In this document: piece by piece, positions 6,360 to 17,292 of the stretch | Layout of the letters: every line of letters starts with the position of its first letter | Position numbering within the stretch: position 1 is the first letter of the stretch | From: Pseudoalteromonas rubra | GTDB taxonomy: Bacteria; Pseudomonadota; Gammaproteobacteria; Enterobacterales; Alteromonadaceae | DNA: 64,000 nucleotides | Assembly (NCBI RefSeq): GCF_000967655.1 | Contig: NZ_JXYA01000016.1 | Span: 1-64,000 of the forward strand | Direction: 5' to 3' | Made by a program: the position numbers and the translations under genes | The notes under the pieces: generated by a model | Databases searched by the model: none | What the model saw: only the letters and a program-made list of their open reading frames with translations | What the model was told of the DNA's origin: nothing

Positions 6360-9300
6360 TTACGTTATCGTGACTTTGGTCGCCCAGTAAGCAAGTTTTT
6401 CTGTGACTTTGGCGGGCTCAATGGGTTTTGTGATGTAGTCATCCATTCCGGCATCCAGACACTTTTGCTTGTCTCCCTGCATGGCGTTTGCGGTCATGGC
6501 AATGATGGGAATATCGGCCTGAAGGCTGCCGGCTTGTGAGGTGCGAATACGTCGGGTGGCTTCATAGCCATCCATTTTGGGCATTTGGCAATCCATCAGC
6601 ACAAGGGTGTATGGCTGTGTTTCGTCAGCTTCGCGCAGTTTCTCCAGCGCTTCCAGGCCATTTTCTGCAATGTCAGTTGTAACACCCAGGTGCTCTAAAA
6701 TCCTCACAGCAACCAGCTGATTCACTTTGTTGTCCTCAACCAGCAGTACACGGGTGTGTTTGGCCCACGCATAAGTAGTATGGTCGTCATTGTCACCGAG
6801 GCTGTCAGTGCTTTGTTCTTCTGCGTTGTGGCCGCTCTGGGCTCTGACTGTAGACAGTGCCTTTAGTAAATCCTGTTGTGTGGCAGGTTTTGTAAAATAG
6901 CCATCGAGGGGGACCGAGCTCGATTCTATTGCGTCGAACTGTTCATCCAGTAAGGTCATCATGATTAACTTAATATGACTCAGCTTAGGGTTTTGTTTGA
7001 TTTGCTGAGTCAGGGCCTCGTAGTTCAATGTGGGTAGTGCTCTGTTGAAGAATACAATATCAACAGATTGGTCGCTCAGCACTTGCAGTGCCTGTTCTGC
7101 GTTGGAGGCTTCACTGACTTTAATTTGCCACAGCTCAAGTTGTTTTTTGATGACTGCGTTGCTCGAGGTTTGCGGGTCAACTATCAGCGCGTGTAAATTG
7201 TCGGGCTCAAATGAGGGGGGATCTTGCTCCGGAAGTGCACCTTTAGTAACCATACAGGTAAACTCGAAGCAACTGCCTTCACCTACCTTACTTGTTACAT
7301 ACACATCGCCTCCCAGCAGCTGACAGAGCCGTTTAGTGATGCTCAGCCCCAGGCCCGTCCCACCATATTTTCTGGTGGTTGATGCGTCAACCTGAGTGAA
7401 CGAGTCAAACAGGCTTGAGAGCATCTCCTCGGGAATACCTATCCCGGTATCCTGAATTCGGCAGGTCATCACTGCCTGATGGTTATCTTTGGGGCAGGCC
7501 AGTGATGCACTGAGAATAATCTCACCTTGCTCGGTAAATTTAATTGCATTACTTAGAATATTAGCCGCGATTTGGCGGATCCTGCCTGGGTCTGAATTAA
7601 CCATGGCTGTTTCAATACCCGTTAAATCGAGTACTAAGTCGACGCCCTTGGATTGTGCCGCAAGGGCCATGGACTCGGTTAGTTGCTCGAACAGCTGCCG
7701 GATATCGAAATCGATGAAATCCAGCTCCAGTTTGTCGGCTTCAATCTTTGAAAAGTCCAGGATATCGTTGATCAGGCTGAGCAGAGAGTGAGCGCTGTTA
7801 CTGGCAATGCCCACCGAATGTTCCTGCTCCGGTGTCAGTTCGCTGTGTTTAAGCAGCTCCAGCATACCCAGCACACCGTTCATCGGTGTTCTTATTTCAT
7901 GGCTCATATTGGCCAGAAACTCAGATTTTAGCCGGGTTGCCTGTTCTGCTTTTTTTAGTGCGGATTCAAGCTCTTTGGCTTGTGATTGCAAAGACGCGGT
8001 TTTTTCCGAAACTTGCTCTTCCAGCTGCAACACAAACTGCTTTTGCCGGTCTAACTCAGCTTTTTGCATACGGGTACGCAGGTAAATCACGGTAAAAATC
8101 ACCAGAGCACACGCCAGGGCATATAAGGTGTAGGCCCACCAGGTTTTCCAGGGGGGCGGGGCAACATGCAGGTTAACCGATAAAAGTTGCTCGCTCCACT
8201 CGCCGCGACTGTTGGTTGCCTTGACCTGGAATGTATAAGAACCGCCATCCAGGTTGGTAAACGTGGCCGTATTGCGGTTGCCGATTTCAATCCAGTTGTC
8301 GTCGTAACCTTCGAGTTTATAGGCATATTGGTTTTTATTAGGGGATACAAAATCGAGCACGGCAAATTCCAAGGAGAAGATGTAATCTTCGTAGGACAGG
8401 TCAATATCGGTAACGTAAGAGTAGGGCTTCTCAAGGTTGACGGGCTGGCCCATTTTATTAAAGCCAGTCAAAATGAGTATCGGGTCTTTCAGGGTGGACT
8501 GCAAAGGCCGCGTACTAAAATACTCGATGCCGCGCTGGCTGCTGGTAAACAATAAATCTCGCTTTGCTTTAACCAGGCTGTCGGGGTAGTAATTTAGCCC
8601 GAGTAAGCCATTGTGGCTGTCAAAGTTACTGACTTTGCCACTTGATGGCGAAAATTTAGTGACACCCCGGTTCGTGGTTAACCACAAATTGCCTCGCTGA
8701 TCGTCCGAGATAGCACGGATCAGATCGCTGGGCAGGCCGTTTTGGGTGCTAAAGTGCACGAAGTTGTTGGTTTTAGCCTGATAGAGATTAAGACCCTGCT
8801 GGGTCGCAATCCAGAGCTTGCCATCCTGCGATTGATAGATGTCCTGCACTATACTGCCAAGCAGGCTGTCTTCGCGATAGGGGTTATTCACAAAGGGCTG
8901 AAATATTTGCTCTTTCTCCAGCCACAAATTGACACCATTGCCCGTACCAACCCACATGTTGTGGGTGTTGTCTTTGTATATCGTCAAAACTTCAGGGTGC
9001 GACAAGCCGTAAGAGGCGTCGAGGTGCCGGAATGTGTTTGAATCGGGGCTGTAAATATAGACCCCGTTTTTATAGGTGCCTACCCACAGGTTGCCTTGTT
9101 TATCAACGGCCAGCGCTCTGATCTCTCTGAATTGTCGATGGTTTGGGTCGTCTTGTGGATAGCGGATCAGCTCAACAGCGCGGGTATCCAGGTTAAACTT
9201 TGCCAGGCCTTCATCCTGCGCTATCCATAAAGTTGTCTCACCGTCTAGGTGAAGTACCGGCCGCTCCAGCAATCGGTTCTCGCTAAACCCATTCGAAGCG

Positions 9301-10511
9301 TTAAAGAGTGGCGCCGAGAGCGGGTGCAGGGTTTGTGATGCGACATCCCACCTCAGCAAGTGCGAGGTCGAATTCACTATGAGTATGTCGCCGTTTCTAT
9401 CTGCGGTAATACCGTTGGGCGCTTTGAGCATTGAGCTGTTGATGGATTTAAACTTACGATGCGGCACCAACTTAAATATGCCGTGCACTTCGTTGGTGAT
9501 CCATAAGGTTCTGGCATTGTCCTCAAAAATAATCCGCATGCCGCTGTTGTGTTCAAGGTCCAGCTGAACTAATTCCGCATTTGACGGGTGTTTTCTGAAT
9601 ACTCCTTTACCGGTAACAAACCAAATATAGCCGTCTTTGTCTTCAATCATGGAGTTAACTTGCCCCAAATGGGCACCGCTACTTGGGCCAATTTTGCTAA
9701 ATACACCACTGTCCGGGTCAAAGAGAAAGGGGCCTTGCTGGGTTCCAACATACAGTTTGTTGTGCGACGTCTTTAAAATATGTCTGATCTCATTAGTGCC
9801 GGTTGGGGTGGTATTGGTTGGATCGGGGAAAAAGTATTGGACGTTTTTTGATTTCTTATCATAGCGGTTCAGACCATAACTGGTCGCAACCCAAAGGTGG
9901 TCCATGCCATCGTTCCCGATATCCCATATTCGATTGTGAGATAGGCCTATGACCGGCTCTGAGGTTTTTTTGATGTGCTCAAAGCGATTTTCTCCAAGAT
10001 AACGGTTGAGGCCGCCATCATAAGAGCCTAACCAGATTGAACCGTCCAGATCATGATATAAAGATTGGATCCGGTTGGCAGAAATAGAGTCGATGCGTTT
10101 AGGGTCGTGAAGAAAGTTCTCGAATTGCCCCGTTTTGGGGTTATAGCGATTCGCGCCACCGCCCCAGGTGCCGATCCAAATGTCGCCATTTCGGTCTAAC
10201 ATCAGGTTGCCGGCATCATTGTGCGACAACCCCGTGTTACTCTGGCCATCGAATTCAAACAGGGTGACCTTACGGCCATCGTAGCGCATTACGCCATTTT
10301 CGGCGGTGCCAAACCACAGCAGGCCTTGTTTGTCCTGGATGATGGAGTATATCTCGGAGGAGACAAAGCCGTCCTCTGCGGTTAGTTTCTTTACTGAGTA
10401 CTGATTGGCGAGTATGGGAATATCGCCAAAACACAGCGCAGGCAGCACAGCCATCATGGCGACAACCAGACGGATGAAAAAAAACCGTTTACCCACATGC
10501 ATGATTGGCAA
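6360..10511 (-). CDS. Hybrid sensor histidine kinase with two-component-regulator propeller and two receiver domains
   Basis: 1383 residues. Signal peptide (1-29), then about 700 periplasmic residues of repeated Reg_prop blades (recurring [20 protein letters not shown] motifs), a Y_Y_Y domain (~690-770, ending in [10 protein letters not shown]), one membrane helix (~785-805), a coiled coil, HisKA with the phospho-His in [10 protein letters not shown] (~855), HATPase ([16 protein letters not shown]), and two receiver domains. The first receiver has Asn where the phospho-Asp belongs (VFFNRALP); the second is intact ([12 protein letters not shown]). Such proteins sense polysaccharide breakdown products in Bacteroidetes and marine Gammaproteobacteria, but here there is no DNA-binding output domain and no adjacent sugar genes, so ligand and target are unknown. 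Confidence 0.9.
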   Translation of the reverse strand: MPIMHVGKRFFFIRLVVAMMAVLPALCFGDIPILANQYSVKKLTAEDGFVSSEIYSIIQDKQGLLWFGTAENGVMRYDGRKVTLFEFDGQSNTGLSHNDAGNLMLDRNGDIWIGTWGGGANRYNPKTGQFENFLHDPKRIDSISANRIQSLYHDLDGSIWLGSYDGGLNRYLGENRFEHIKKTSEPVIGLSHNRIWDIGNDGMDHLWVATSYGLNRYDKKSKNVQYFFPDPTNTTPTGTNEIRHILKTSHNKLYVGTQQGPFLFDPDSGVFSKIGPSSGAHLGQVNSMIEDKDGYIWFVTGKGVFRKHPSNAELVQLDLEHNSGMRIIFEDNARTLWITNEVHGIFKLVPHRKFKSINSSMLKAPNGITADRNGDILIVNSTSHLLRWDVASQTLHPLSAPLFNASNGFSENRLLERPVLHLDGETTLWIAQDEGLAKFNLDTRAVELIRYPQDDPNHRQFREIRALAVDKQGNLWVGTYKNGVYIYSPDSNTFRHLDASYGLSHPEVLTIYKDNTHNMWVGTGNGVNLWLEKEQIFQPFVNNPYREDSLLGSIVQDIYQSQDGKLWIATQQGLNLYQAKTNNFVHFSTQNGLPSDLIRAISDDQRGNLWLTTNRGVTKFSPSSGKVSNFDSHNGLLGLNYYPDSLVKAKRDLLFTSSQRGIEYFSTRPLQSTLKDPILILTGFNKMGQPVNLEKPYSYVTDIDLSYEDYIFSLEFAVLDFVSPNKNQYAYKLEGYDDNWIEIGNRNTATFTNLDGGSYTFQVKATNSRGEWSEQLLSVNLHVAPPPWKTWWAYTLYALACALVIFTVIYLRTRMQKAELDRQKQFVLQLEEQVSEKTASLQSQAKELESALKKAEQATRLKSEFLANMSHEIRTPMNGVLGMLELLKHSELTPEQEHSVGIASNSAHSLLSLINDILDFSKIEADKLELDFIDFDIRQLFEQLTESMALAAQSKGVDLVLDLTGIETAMVNSDPGRIRQIAANILSNAIKFTEQGEIILSASLACPKDNHQAVMTCRIQDTGIGIPEEMLSSLFDSFTQVDASTTRKYGGTGLGLSITKRLCQLLGGDVYVTSKVGEGSCFEFTCMVTKGALPEQDPPSFEPDNLHALIVDPQTSSNAVIKKQLELWQIKVSEASNAEQALQVLSDQSVDIVFFNRALPTLNYEALTQQIKQNPKLSHIKLIMMTLLDEQFDAIESSSVPLDGYFTKPATQQDLLKALSTVRAQSGHNAEEQSTDSLGDNDDHTTYAWAKHTRVLLVEDNKVNQLVAVRILEHLGVTTDIAENGLEALEKLREADETQPYTLVLMDCQMPKMDGYEATRRIRTSQAGSLQADIPIIAMTANAMQGDKQKCLDAGMDDYITKPIEPAKVTEKLAYWATKVTIT

Positions 10512-10718
10512 CCATGGAAAATGCTTAAAAATGCAACTCGTTTTCTTAGGCTAGTTGAATTTGCGCTTAATTTCTACGCATTTGATTGTTTGTACGGTAA
10601 AAAGATCATTGCGTCATCGCGCCTGCGTTATCCGCAGCGCTCGCGATTTGGGCCCTGGCCAGGCCCTTTCTTGTTTTAAAATAGCTTTGCTTTTAACTTG
10701 CCTGCAGATTTGGACAAA

Positions 10719-10734
10719 GGGCGACATGTCGCCC
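10719..10734 (-). terminator. Perfect 16-bp palindrome after the acyl-CoA synthetase gene
   Basis: GGGCGACATGTCGCCC lies four bases past the stop of the minus-strand synthetase gene and is followed on that strand by TTTGTCC. The position suggests a weak terminator, but the U-run is short. The region up to the next gene start at 10511 contains another GC-rich dyad, GGGCCTGGCC (~10645). Confidence 0.45.
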
Positions 10735-10738
10735 AGAT

Positions 10739-12442
10739 TTAAGCCATTTCGCTGAGGGATTGCTCCATCGCTTCACGCATTTTAAATTTTTGTAGTTTAC
10801 CGGTGACCGTCATAGGGTAGGACTCAACAATACGTAAATGTTTGGGGACCTTAAAGTAGGAAAGTTTGTCTTTAAGGTAGTCCCGCACTGTTTCTTCAGC
10901 TATGTAATGCCCGGGTTTTAGTTGTAGCCAGGCACAGACCTCTTCACCATATTTTTCATCGGCTATGCCAAATACAGCGGCGTCTTGTATATCCGGGTGA
11001 TGATATAAAACTTCCTCAATCTCTCTGGGGTAGATGTTCTCGCCGCCGCGGATGATCATGTCTTTGATGCGACCTACGATGGTCACGTAACCCTCGTCGT
11101 CCATCACACCGAGATCGCCAGAGTGAAGCCAGCCTTCAGTATCTATGGTTGCCTGGGTTTTGGCATCGTCCTGCCAGTAACCTTGCATCACACCATAACC
11201 GCGGGCACACACTTCACCGGGTACACCCCTTGGGGCCAGCTCACCGCTTTCGTCTATGATCTTTACCTCGGTATGGGCGATGGCCCGGCCAACCGTCGTC
11301 ACCCGTTTAATCAGTGGGGCAGAAACCTCGGTAATATGGTTAATGGGGCTGCATTCAGTCTGGCCATAGCCAATTAAGATGTCCGTCATGTGCATTTTGC
11401 TTTGAACATCTCGCATGACCTTTTCCGGACACGTGGCACCGGCCATAACCCCGGTTCTGAGTGAACTCAGGTCAAACTGATTAAATTGCTCATGCTCCAG
11501 TTGCGCGATAAACATGGTGGGCACGCCATGCAGCGCAGTACATTGTTCGGCCTCGACGGTTTGTAATGTCAACAGCGGGTCGAATGCGTCATTGGGGAAC
11601 ACCGCACAGGCCCCCTGACTGAGGCACACCAGGTTGCCAAGTACCATGCCAAAGCAGTGATACAGAGGCACCGGAATACAGAGTTTATCCTGTTCGGTCA
11701 GTTGCATGGCTTGGGCAACCAGATAAGCGTTGTTGAGAATATTGCGATGGGTTAACGTTGCGCCTTTGGGGTTGCCCGTGGTCCCCGAGGTAAACTGGAT
11801 ATTAATGGCGTCGTCAGGGCTTAATTGGATGGCAATGGTTTTTAGCGTGTCATAGTCTTGCGCGCTCGCCAGTGACAGTAATTGACTGAAATCACACAGG
11901 CCTGCAGGAGTTGGTTCATCGGGATTAGGAATAACGACAACATGTGTGAGATTTGGCAAGCGCGAAGCTTCCAGCTCCCCAAATGCACAGCTTTGCAGTG
12001 TGGGAGCCAGCTCTTTGAGCATATCAACATAGTGGCTGTGCTTAAACTGGGTGGCCATAATGATCATTTTGCAGCCTGCATTATTGAGCGCAAATTCCAG
12101 CTCGGCAGGACGATAAGCCGGGTTGAGGCACACCATAATGGCACCGATCCGCGCGGTGGCAAATTGCACCAGCGACCATTCAAGGTTATTGGGTGACCAG
12201 AGTCCAACTCTATCGCCTGGCTGGATCCCACAATGCAGCAGGGCTGCGGCCAGCTCATCAATGCGCGTCAGATAGTCGCGGTAGTTTAATCTTTGTTGCT
12301 GATGGCGAACCACAATGGCGTCGCGTTCGCCATATTGCTCAACAATATGCTGCAGGTAATCGCCAATGGTGTAGTCAAGCAGAGGCGGGTTAGACACGCC
12401 ACGGTGATAGCTAAGCGCCGGGTTATTTACTGATGTTGTCAT
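10739..12442 (-). CDS. Acyl-CoA synthetase / AMP-binding protein
   Basis: 567 residues, the normal length for fatty acyl-CoA synthetases of the ANL superfamily, which adenylate a carboxylic acid and transfer it to CoA. ATP-binding P-loop FTSGTTGNPKGATLTHRN (~213-230), YGQTECSP (A5 motif), HSGDLGVMDDEGY (A7), GRIKDMIIRGGENIYPREIE (A8 hinge) and the catalytic lysine in TVTGKLQKFK near the C terminus are all present. No signal peptide. The best match by memory is the medium/long-chain group used for fatty-acid activation before beta-oxidation. Transcribed alone from a start at 12442. Confidence 0.88.
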   Translation of the reverse strand: MTTSVNNPALSYHRGVSNPPLLDYTIGDYLQHIVEQYGERDAIVVRHQQQRLNYRDYLTRIDELAAALLHCGIQPGDRVGLWSPNNLEWSLVQFATARIGAIMVCLNPAYRPAELEFALNNAGCKMIIMATQFKHSHYVDMLKELAPTLQSCAFGELEASRLPNLTHVVVIPNPDEPTPAGLCDFSQLLSLASAQDYDTLKTIAIQLSPDDAINIQFTSGTTGNPKGATLTHRNILNNAYLVAQAMQLTEQDKLCIPVPLYHCFGMVLGNLVCLSQGACAVFPNDAFDPLLTLQTVEAEQCTALHGVPTMFIAQLEHEQFNQFDLSSLRTGVMAGATCPEKVMRDVQSKMHMTDILIGYGQTECSPINHITEVSAPLIKRVTTVGRAIAHTEVKIIDESGELAPRGVPGEVCARGYGVMQGYWQDDAKTQATIDTEGWLHSGDLGVMDDEGYVTIVGRIKDMIIRGGENIYPREIEEVLYHHPDIQDAAVFGIADEKYGEEVCAWLQLKPGHYIAEETVRDYLKDKLSYFKVPKHLRIVESYPMTVTGKLQKFKMREAMEQSLSEMA

Positions 12443-12652
12443 TATCTATTCCTTGTTGTCAGTGTGCTCGCTACCAGGCACACCCGCTAAATCCACCAGC
12501 GTGCCTGAAAAAGTAATAAGCTATAACATTAAGAAATAATAAAGTGGTGCCTAATGCAAGCAAGAGCCGATGAAATGACATGAAATTAGACTAAAGGCTA
12601 ATCGCATGCAGTGTGTTGCTAAAAATGCGCAGTTGCATCTTAACTAGAGGTT

Positions 12653-12868
12653 GTGGCCAGCTTTGAAGCCGGTAACGATGACATCTTATCTCGTTATGAG
12701 CTGGCACGTAAGGATGACCAGTATTGGGTTCGCAAAGCGGGCATTGAAGGTGACTGGTTCAAATTGTCCCAAAGCGACTTTGCGGCGCTGGAATCGTTAA
12801 GTGACCCTGAGCAACTGTTGGTTGCTGATACTCCTCAGCAAAACGCTTCAGAGCAAACGTCTGACTAA
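12653..12868 (+). CDS. Small acidic hypothetical protein
   Basis: 71 residues beginning with GTG behind TAGAGG. Charged, soluble, with no signal or helix-spanning segment; the sequence EGDWFKLSQSDFAALESL is its only ordered-looking part. I do not recognise the family. The gene lies alone between two minus-strand genes and ends at a strong bidirectional terminator, which supports it being a real transcription unit. Confidence 0.5.
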   Translation: MASFEAGNDDILSRYELARKDDQYWVRKAGIEGDWFKLSQSDFAALESLSDPEQLLVADTPQQNASEQTSD

Positions 12869-12887
12869 TCTTTTTGTCTTCATAAAC

Positions 12888-12923
12888 AAAAGCGCCGGTG
12901 CTCTTTGAGTCACCGGCGCTTTT
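12888..12923. terminator. Bidirectional rho-independent terminator
   Basis: AGCGCCGGTG and CACCGGCGCT form a 10-bp GC-rich stem with a short loop, with A-run on the left (AAACAAAA) and T-run on the right (TTTTAT). It separates the convergent small + gene and the RND permease gene and can serve both. Confidence 0.85.
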
Positions 12924-12938
12924 ATACGTTCTGGCTGC

Positions 12939-15900
12939 TTATGCCAAATCTTCTTTCGTATCTACGTGCTCAGCTTTGTGCTGCTGGGCAATTTCTTCGC
13001 AAAGCTCGTGCTTGGTGCGTTTCTCTGCCACACGCCTTGCCGTCAACCAATAGAAAAATAGCGGCAGGAAGAACACGGCCAGGAATGTGGCTGCGAGCAT
13101 ACCGCCCATCACCCCGGTGCCAACACTATGACGTGCACCCGCACCTGCACCTGAGCTCAGTACCAGTGGCACTACGCCCAGAATAAAGGCCAGTGAAGTC
13201 ATAATAATGGGGCGGAATCTCAGTCTTGCCGCTTCCAGTGCAGCCGCAGCCGGGCTCCAGCCTTGCTGTGTCTTCATCAGCGCATACTCAACGATCAGAA
13301 TGGCATTCTTACTGGCCAGGCCAAGCAAAGTAACCAGACCAATCTGGAAGTAAACGTCGTTGGTCAAACCTGCAACCCAGATTGAGATAAGCGCACCAAA
13401 GGTACCAAAGGGCAGTGCCAGCAACACCGAAATAGGCAATGACCAGCGTTCATACAGCGCCGCCAGGATCAAAAATACCATCACAACGGCCAGCCCCAGT
13501 GCCAGACCAGTTGTGCCTGAACTGCGCTTTTCCTGGTAGGCGGATGCCGTCCATTCAAAGGTCATATCCGGTGGCAGAACCTGTTTAGCGATACGCTCAA
13601 ATTCAGCAATGGCCTGGCCAGAGCTGTAACCGGGTGCGGCATTACCCATCAGCTTAACGGCCGACAAGTTATTGTACCTTTGCAGAGTTTCCGGACCCCG
13701 ACTGTACTCAATGTCAGTGAACGCCGAAATAGGGACCATTTCACCCCGGTTGTTTTTCACATAAATGCGGCCAACGTCTTCGGGTGACATACGGAACTCA
13801 GCCTCGGCTGACAACAGCACCTGCCAGGCACGACCAAACTTATTAAAGTCGTTGACGTAGTAATTACCCAGGTTGGCAGCCAGAGCGTTGAACGCCGAGT
13901 TGATGTTTACGCCCATCGCACGCGCCTGCTCTCTGTCCATATGGACTTTCAGCTGTGGTGCATCTGGTCGCCAAAGCGTCTGAATACCGGCCAGGATGGG
14001 GCTCTTTTGAGCTTCGCCCATCAGCATCTGCATGCCTTGTTTGAGGCGCTCAGGATCGGTTCCTGCTTTGTTTTGCAGGTATACCTCAAAGCCGCCGGTG
14101 GTACCCAGGCCAAAAATGGCAGGGGGGTTGAAGGCCAGTACCAGCGCTTCGTTGATCCCAGCGGTCTTCATAAACAGCTCACCAACCAGAGATTTAGTAT
14201 CAATTTCGCGCTCATCCCAGTGTTTCTGAGTGATGAATAGGGTCGCTGCACTGTTTTTGTAACCGCCACCGATAAAGTCAAAACCGGTAAAGGCCACCAC
14301 GTTTTCATTGGCCGGGTTAGACTGCGCAGCTGCAACCACTTCTTCCACGACTGCAGCGGTGCGCTCCAGTGATGAACCATCAGGCAGGAAAACGGCAGCA
14401 ATGTAAAAGCCCTGATCTTCATCCGGAACCAAAGATCCCGGTGTTTTTTGCCAGATAAACACGGTTGCGCCAACCATGGAAGCCATAAGTACCAGGCCAA
14501 GCAGGCCGCGGCGGATCATAAAGCTCACGGAGCCGACATAACGGCCGGTGACGCGCTGGAACCAGTTATTGAACCACAGGAAAAACCCTGCAGTCTGCTT
14601 GTGCTCATGCTTGAGGATCATCACGCACAGCGCCGGAGTCATGGTCAGTGCGACTACACCCGACAGGCTCACCGAAATCGAGATCGTAATGGCGAATTGT
14701 CTGAATAGCTCACCGGTTAATCCACCCAGAAATGCGATGGGGACGAACACTGAACACAACACCAGTACAATTGCGACCACCGGTCCGCTGACTTCCTGCA
14801 TCGCTTTGATGGCGGCTTCGCGGGCATTCAGGTGTTGTTCGTGCATGATCCGTTCAACGTTTTCCAGAACAACGATGGCATCGTCGACTACGATACCAAT
14901 AGACAACACCATGCCAAAGAGTGTCAGGGTATTGATGGAGTAACCCAACATATACAGGCCGGCAAAAGTACCAAGCAGAGAAACCGGGACTGCCAGAGTC
15001 GGAATTAAAGTTGCGCGCCAGTTTTGCAAGAACAGGTATACCACCAAAAATACCAACACCATGGCTTCAACCAGCGTGATCAGTACTTCACGGATCGACA
15101 CCTCAACAAAACGGGTTGTATCGTATGGAATACCGTGGTCAAGCCCGACCGGAAACTGCTGACGCAATTCAGCAATTACTGATTCTACTTCATTTGCTAC
15201 ATCCAGTGCATTGGCGCCCGGTTGCAGGAATACACCCAGCAATACTGCTTCTTTACCATTGAAAGTACCGGCAAAGTTGTAATCCTTGGAACCCAGCTCA
15301 ACACGTGCTACGTCTTTAAGGCGCAGGGTTGAGCCGTCCGGGTTGGCGCGGATGATAATCGCCTCAAACTCTTCAGGCGTAGACAAACGGCCCTTGGCTG
15401 TCACACTGTACACCAGCTCCTGTGGCTGGCTGCTGGTAGGTGTGGCACCGATAGTACCCGCTGCATACTGTGAGTTTTGTTCACGGATGGCTGCGGTGAT
15501 CTCCTCGACGGTAACGCCTAGCTGGCTCATTAAATCAGGGCGGATCCACACACGCATGGCGTAATCTTTGGCACCAAAGATTTGTACACTGGTGGTGCCG
15601 GGAATACGCTTAATGCGGTCAAGAATATTCATGGTGACATAGTTCGACGTCCACAGGCTGGAACGCGTACCGTCAGGCGAATAAAACGCATGAACCTGCA
15701 AGAAGCTGGAGGAGCCTTTCGCCACCACAACGCCCTGACGGCGGGTTTCTTCCGGCAAACGCGCTTCAACCTGCTTGACCCGGTTGTTGACGTCGACCGC
15801 GGCCTGGTCAATGTCGGTACCGATTTCAAAGGTGACTGTAATAGTGGTTGTGCCGGAGCTGGTACTGGTTGACTCCATATACATCATGCCTTCAACCCCG

Positions 15901-16112
15901 GTGATGGCATTTTCTATCGGGGCTGCAACCGTTTGTTCCAACACATCAGCAGATGCACCAGGGTAAAAGGCGGTTACCTGAACCTGAGGCGGCGCAATTT
16001 CCGGATACTGTGCAATGGGCAGGGTGCGCATTGCTGCCAGACCTGCCAGTACTATGACAATGGAGATCACAAAGGCAAATATCGGGCGATCGATAAAATA
16101 CTTAGAGAACAT
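12939..16112 (-). CDS. RND multidrug efflux pump, inner-membrane permease (AcrB/MexB type, HAE1)
   Basis: About 1057 residues from the ATG at 16112, chosen because GGAGAATAATTGT precedes it and the protein then begins MFSKYFIDRPIF, the usual HAE1 start; an upstream GTG would overlap the adaptor gene. Twelve-helix RND layout with two large periplasmic loops. Proton-relay residues are present: the Asp pair in IGIVVDDAIVVLENVE (TM4) and Lys in GLASKNAILIVEYA (TM10). Pumps drugs, dyes, detergents or bile-like compounds out across both membranes in exchange for protons. Co-transcribed with the adaptor gene; no outer-membrane channel is encoded here, so it presumably uses a TolC elsewhere. Confidence 0.92.
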   Translation of the reverse strand: MFSKYFIDRPIFAFVISIVIVLAGLAAMRTLPIAQYPEIAPPQVQVTAFYPGASADVLEQTVAAPIENAITGVEGMMYMESTSTSSGTTTITVTFEIGTDIDQAAVDVNNRVKQVEARLPEETRRQGVVVAKGSSSFLQVHAFYSPDGTRSSLWTSNYVTMNILDRIKRIPGTTSVQIFGAKDYAMRVWIRPDLMSQLGVTVEEITAAIREQNSQYAAGTIGATPTSSQPQELVYSVTAKGRLSTPEEFEAIIIRANPDGSTLRLKDVARVELGSKDYNFAGTFNGKEAVLLGVFLQPGANALDVANEVESVIAELRQQFPVGLDHGIPYDTTRFVEVSIREVLITLVEAMVLVFLVVYLFLQNWRATLIPTLAVPVSLLGTFAGLYMLGYSINTLTLFGMVLSIGIVVDDAIVVLENVERIMHEQHLNAREAAIKAMQEVSGPVVAIVLVLCSVFVPIAFLGGLTGELFRQFAITISISVSLSGVVALTMTPALCVMILKHEHKQTAGFFLWFNNWFQRVTGRYVGSVSFMIRRGLLGLVLMASMVGATVFIWQKTPGSLVPDEDQGFYIAAVFLPDGSSLERTAAVVEEVVAAAQSNPANENVVAFTGFDFIGGGYKNSAATLFITQKHWDEREIDTKSLVGELFMKTAGINEALVLAFNPPAIFGLGTTGGFEVYLQNKAGTDPERLKQGMQMLMGEAQKSPILAGIQTLWRPDAPQLKVHMDREQARAMGVNINSAFNALAANLGNYYVNDFNKFGRAWQVLLSAEAEFRMSPEDVGRIYVKNNRGEMVPISAFTDIEYSRGPETLQRYNNLSAVKLMGNAAPGYSSGQAIAEFERIAKQVLPPDMTFEWTASAYQEKRSSGTTGLALGLAVVMVFLILAALYERWSLPISVLLALPFGTFGALISIWVAGLTNDVYFQIGLVTLLGLASKNAILIVEYALMKTQQGWSPAAAALEAARLRFRPIIMTSLAFILGVVPLVLSSGAGAGARHSVGTGVMGGMLAATFLAVFFLPLFFYWLTARRVAEKRTKHELCEEIAQQHKAEHVDTKEDLA

Positions 16113-16116
16113 ACAA

Positions 16117-17292
16117 TTATTCTCCTTCACCGCTCACGGCGACAGGCATGCCAGGGAAGAAGATCCTTGCCATACCTTCAACGATCACGGGTTGGCCGGG
16201 CGTCAGGCCTTGTCGTATCACCCACATATTTTTACCATCTAAATTCACCCATTCACCCACTTCAACAGGGGCGGGTAAAGCAACCGTCATGCCTTGCTCG
16301 TTCTCAGTTGCAATATAGACAAACTTGCCTGTGCCGTTATCCAACACCGCACGCTGTGGCAACACGATAGCATTGTTGCGTATCGCGCCTGACAGGCGAA
16401 CGCGAACAAACTGACCTGGACGCAGTTCACCGTCTGGGTTATTGATGCGGGCTTGGAGTTCACTGGTACCGGTGAAGCGATTGACTCGCACATCCGAGAA
16501 ATCGACTTTGCCTGAATGAGCATAGACAGAGCCGTCCTGCAGCACTATGGTGGCGTTGAACTCGTTGTTTTTGGGCAAGCTGAGCGTACCATTTTCGACA
16601 TCCTGGCGCATAGCCAGCTGCTCTCGCTCGGAAAAGCCAAAGCGGGCGCGCATCATGCTGGTGTCAGTCAACTCACTCAGTAGTACGGTGGGGCCGGAGA
16701 CATAGCTCCCTTGCGAGACAAACTCCCGACCCATGATACCTGAAACAGGCGCTTTAACCTGAGCATATTCCAGGTCAAGCTGCGCTTCACTGAGTGCTAC
16801 TTTGGCGGAGTCGAGGTTTGCGATGGCCACTTCGTACGCAGATACGGCATTATCGAAATCGCGCTTCGATACTGAACGCTCGTCTTTCAGGCGTTCCAGG
16901 CGGTCTTTCTCGCGCTTAGCCTGTGCCACATTGGCCTTGGCGGCGTTGAGTTCTGCTTCGGCTTTTTCAAGCTCCAGCTGAAGTGGGCGAAGCTCAATGG
17001 TAAACAGAGAACGCCCGGCCTTAACATACTGACCTTCTTCAAAGTTTCGGGACTCAACCAGTCCCGACACGCGCGCCCTGATCTCCACTTCTTTATCGCC
17101 TGCCAGGGTTGCTGGCAGCTCGATATTAAATGGCACACTCTGGGTTGTGACCTTGTTAATACTTACCTGCGCGGGTGGCATAGACGGGCCACCTTGGCCT
17201 TGCGGTGCCTCGGAGCAGGCGGAAATTACGAGTGCAGACAATACCGCTGTTGCCAGGTGTACTACACGACTGCTTTTATGGGCTGGATACAT
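16117..17292 (-). CDS. RND efflux periplasmic adaptor (membrane fusion) lipoprotein, AcrA/MexA type
   Basis: 391 residues, ATG behind TTTGGAGTATAC. Lipoprotein signal ending in VISAC (lipidated Cys at ~26). Then beta-barrel and lipoyl half (EIRARVSGLVESRNFEEGQYVKAG), an alpha-helical hairpin of ~70 residues rich in Ala/Glu/Lys, the second lipoyl half (VKAPVSGIMGREFVSQGSYVS), and the membrane-proximal domain. It bridges the permease and the outer-membrane channel. The permease gene begins 4 bp after its stop, so the two form an operon, divergent from the TetR gene. Confidence 0.92.
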   Translation of the reverse strand: MYPAHKSSRVVHLATAVLSALVISACSEAPQGQGGPSMPPAQVSINKVTTQSVPFNIELPATLAGDKEVEIRARVSGLVESRNFEEGQYVKAGRSLFTIELRPLQLELEKAEAELNAAKANVAQAKREKDRLERLKDERSVSKRDFDNAVSAYEVAIANLDSAKVALSEAQLDLEYAQVKAPVSGIMGREFVSQGSYVSGPTVLLSELTDTSMMRARFGFSEREQLAMRQDVENGTLSLPKNNEFNATIVLQDGSVYAHSGKVDFSDVRVNRFTGTSELQARINNPDGELRPGQFVRVRLSGAIRNNAIVLPQRAVLDNGTGKFVYIATENEQGMTVALPAPVEVGEWVNLDGKNMWVIRQGLTPGQPVIVEGMARIFFPGMPVAVSGEGE

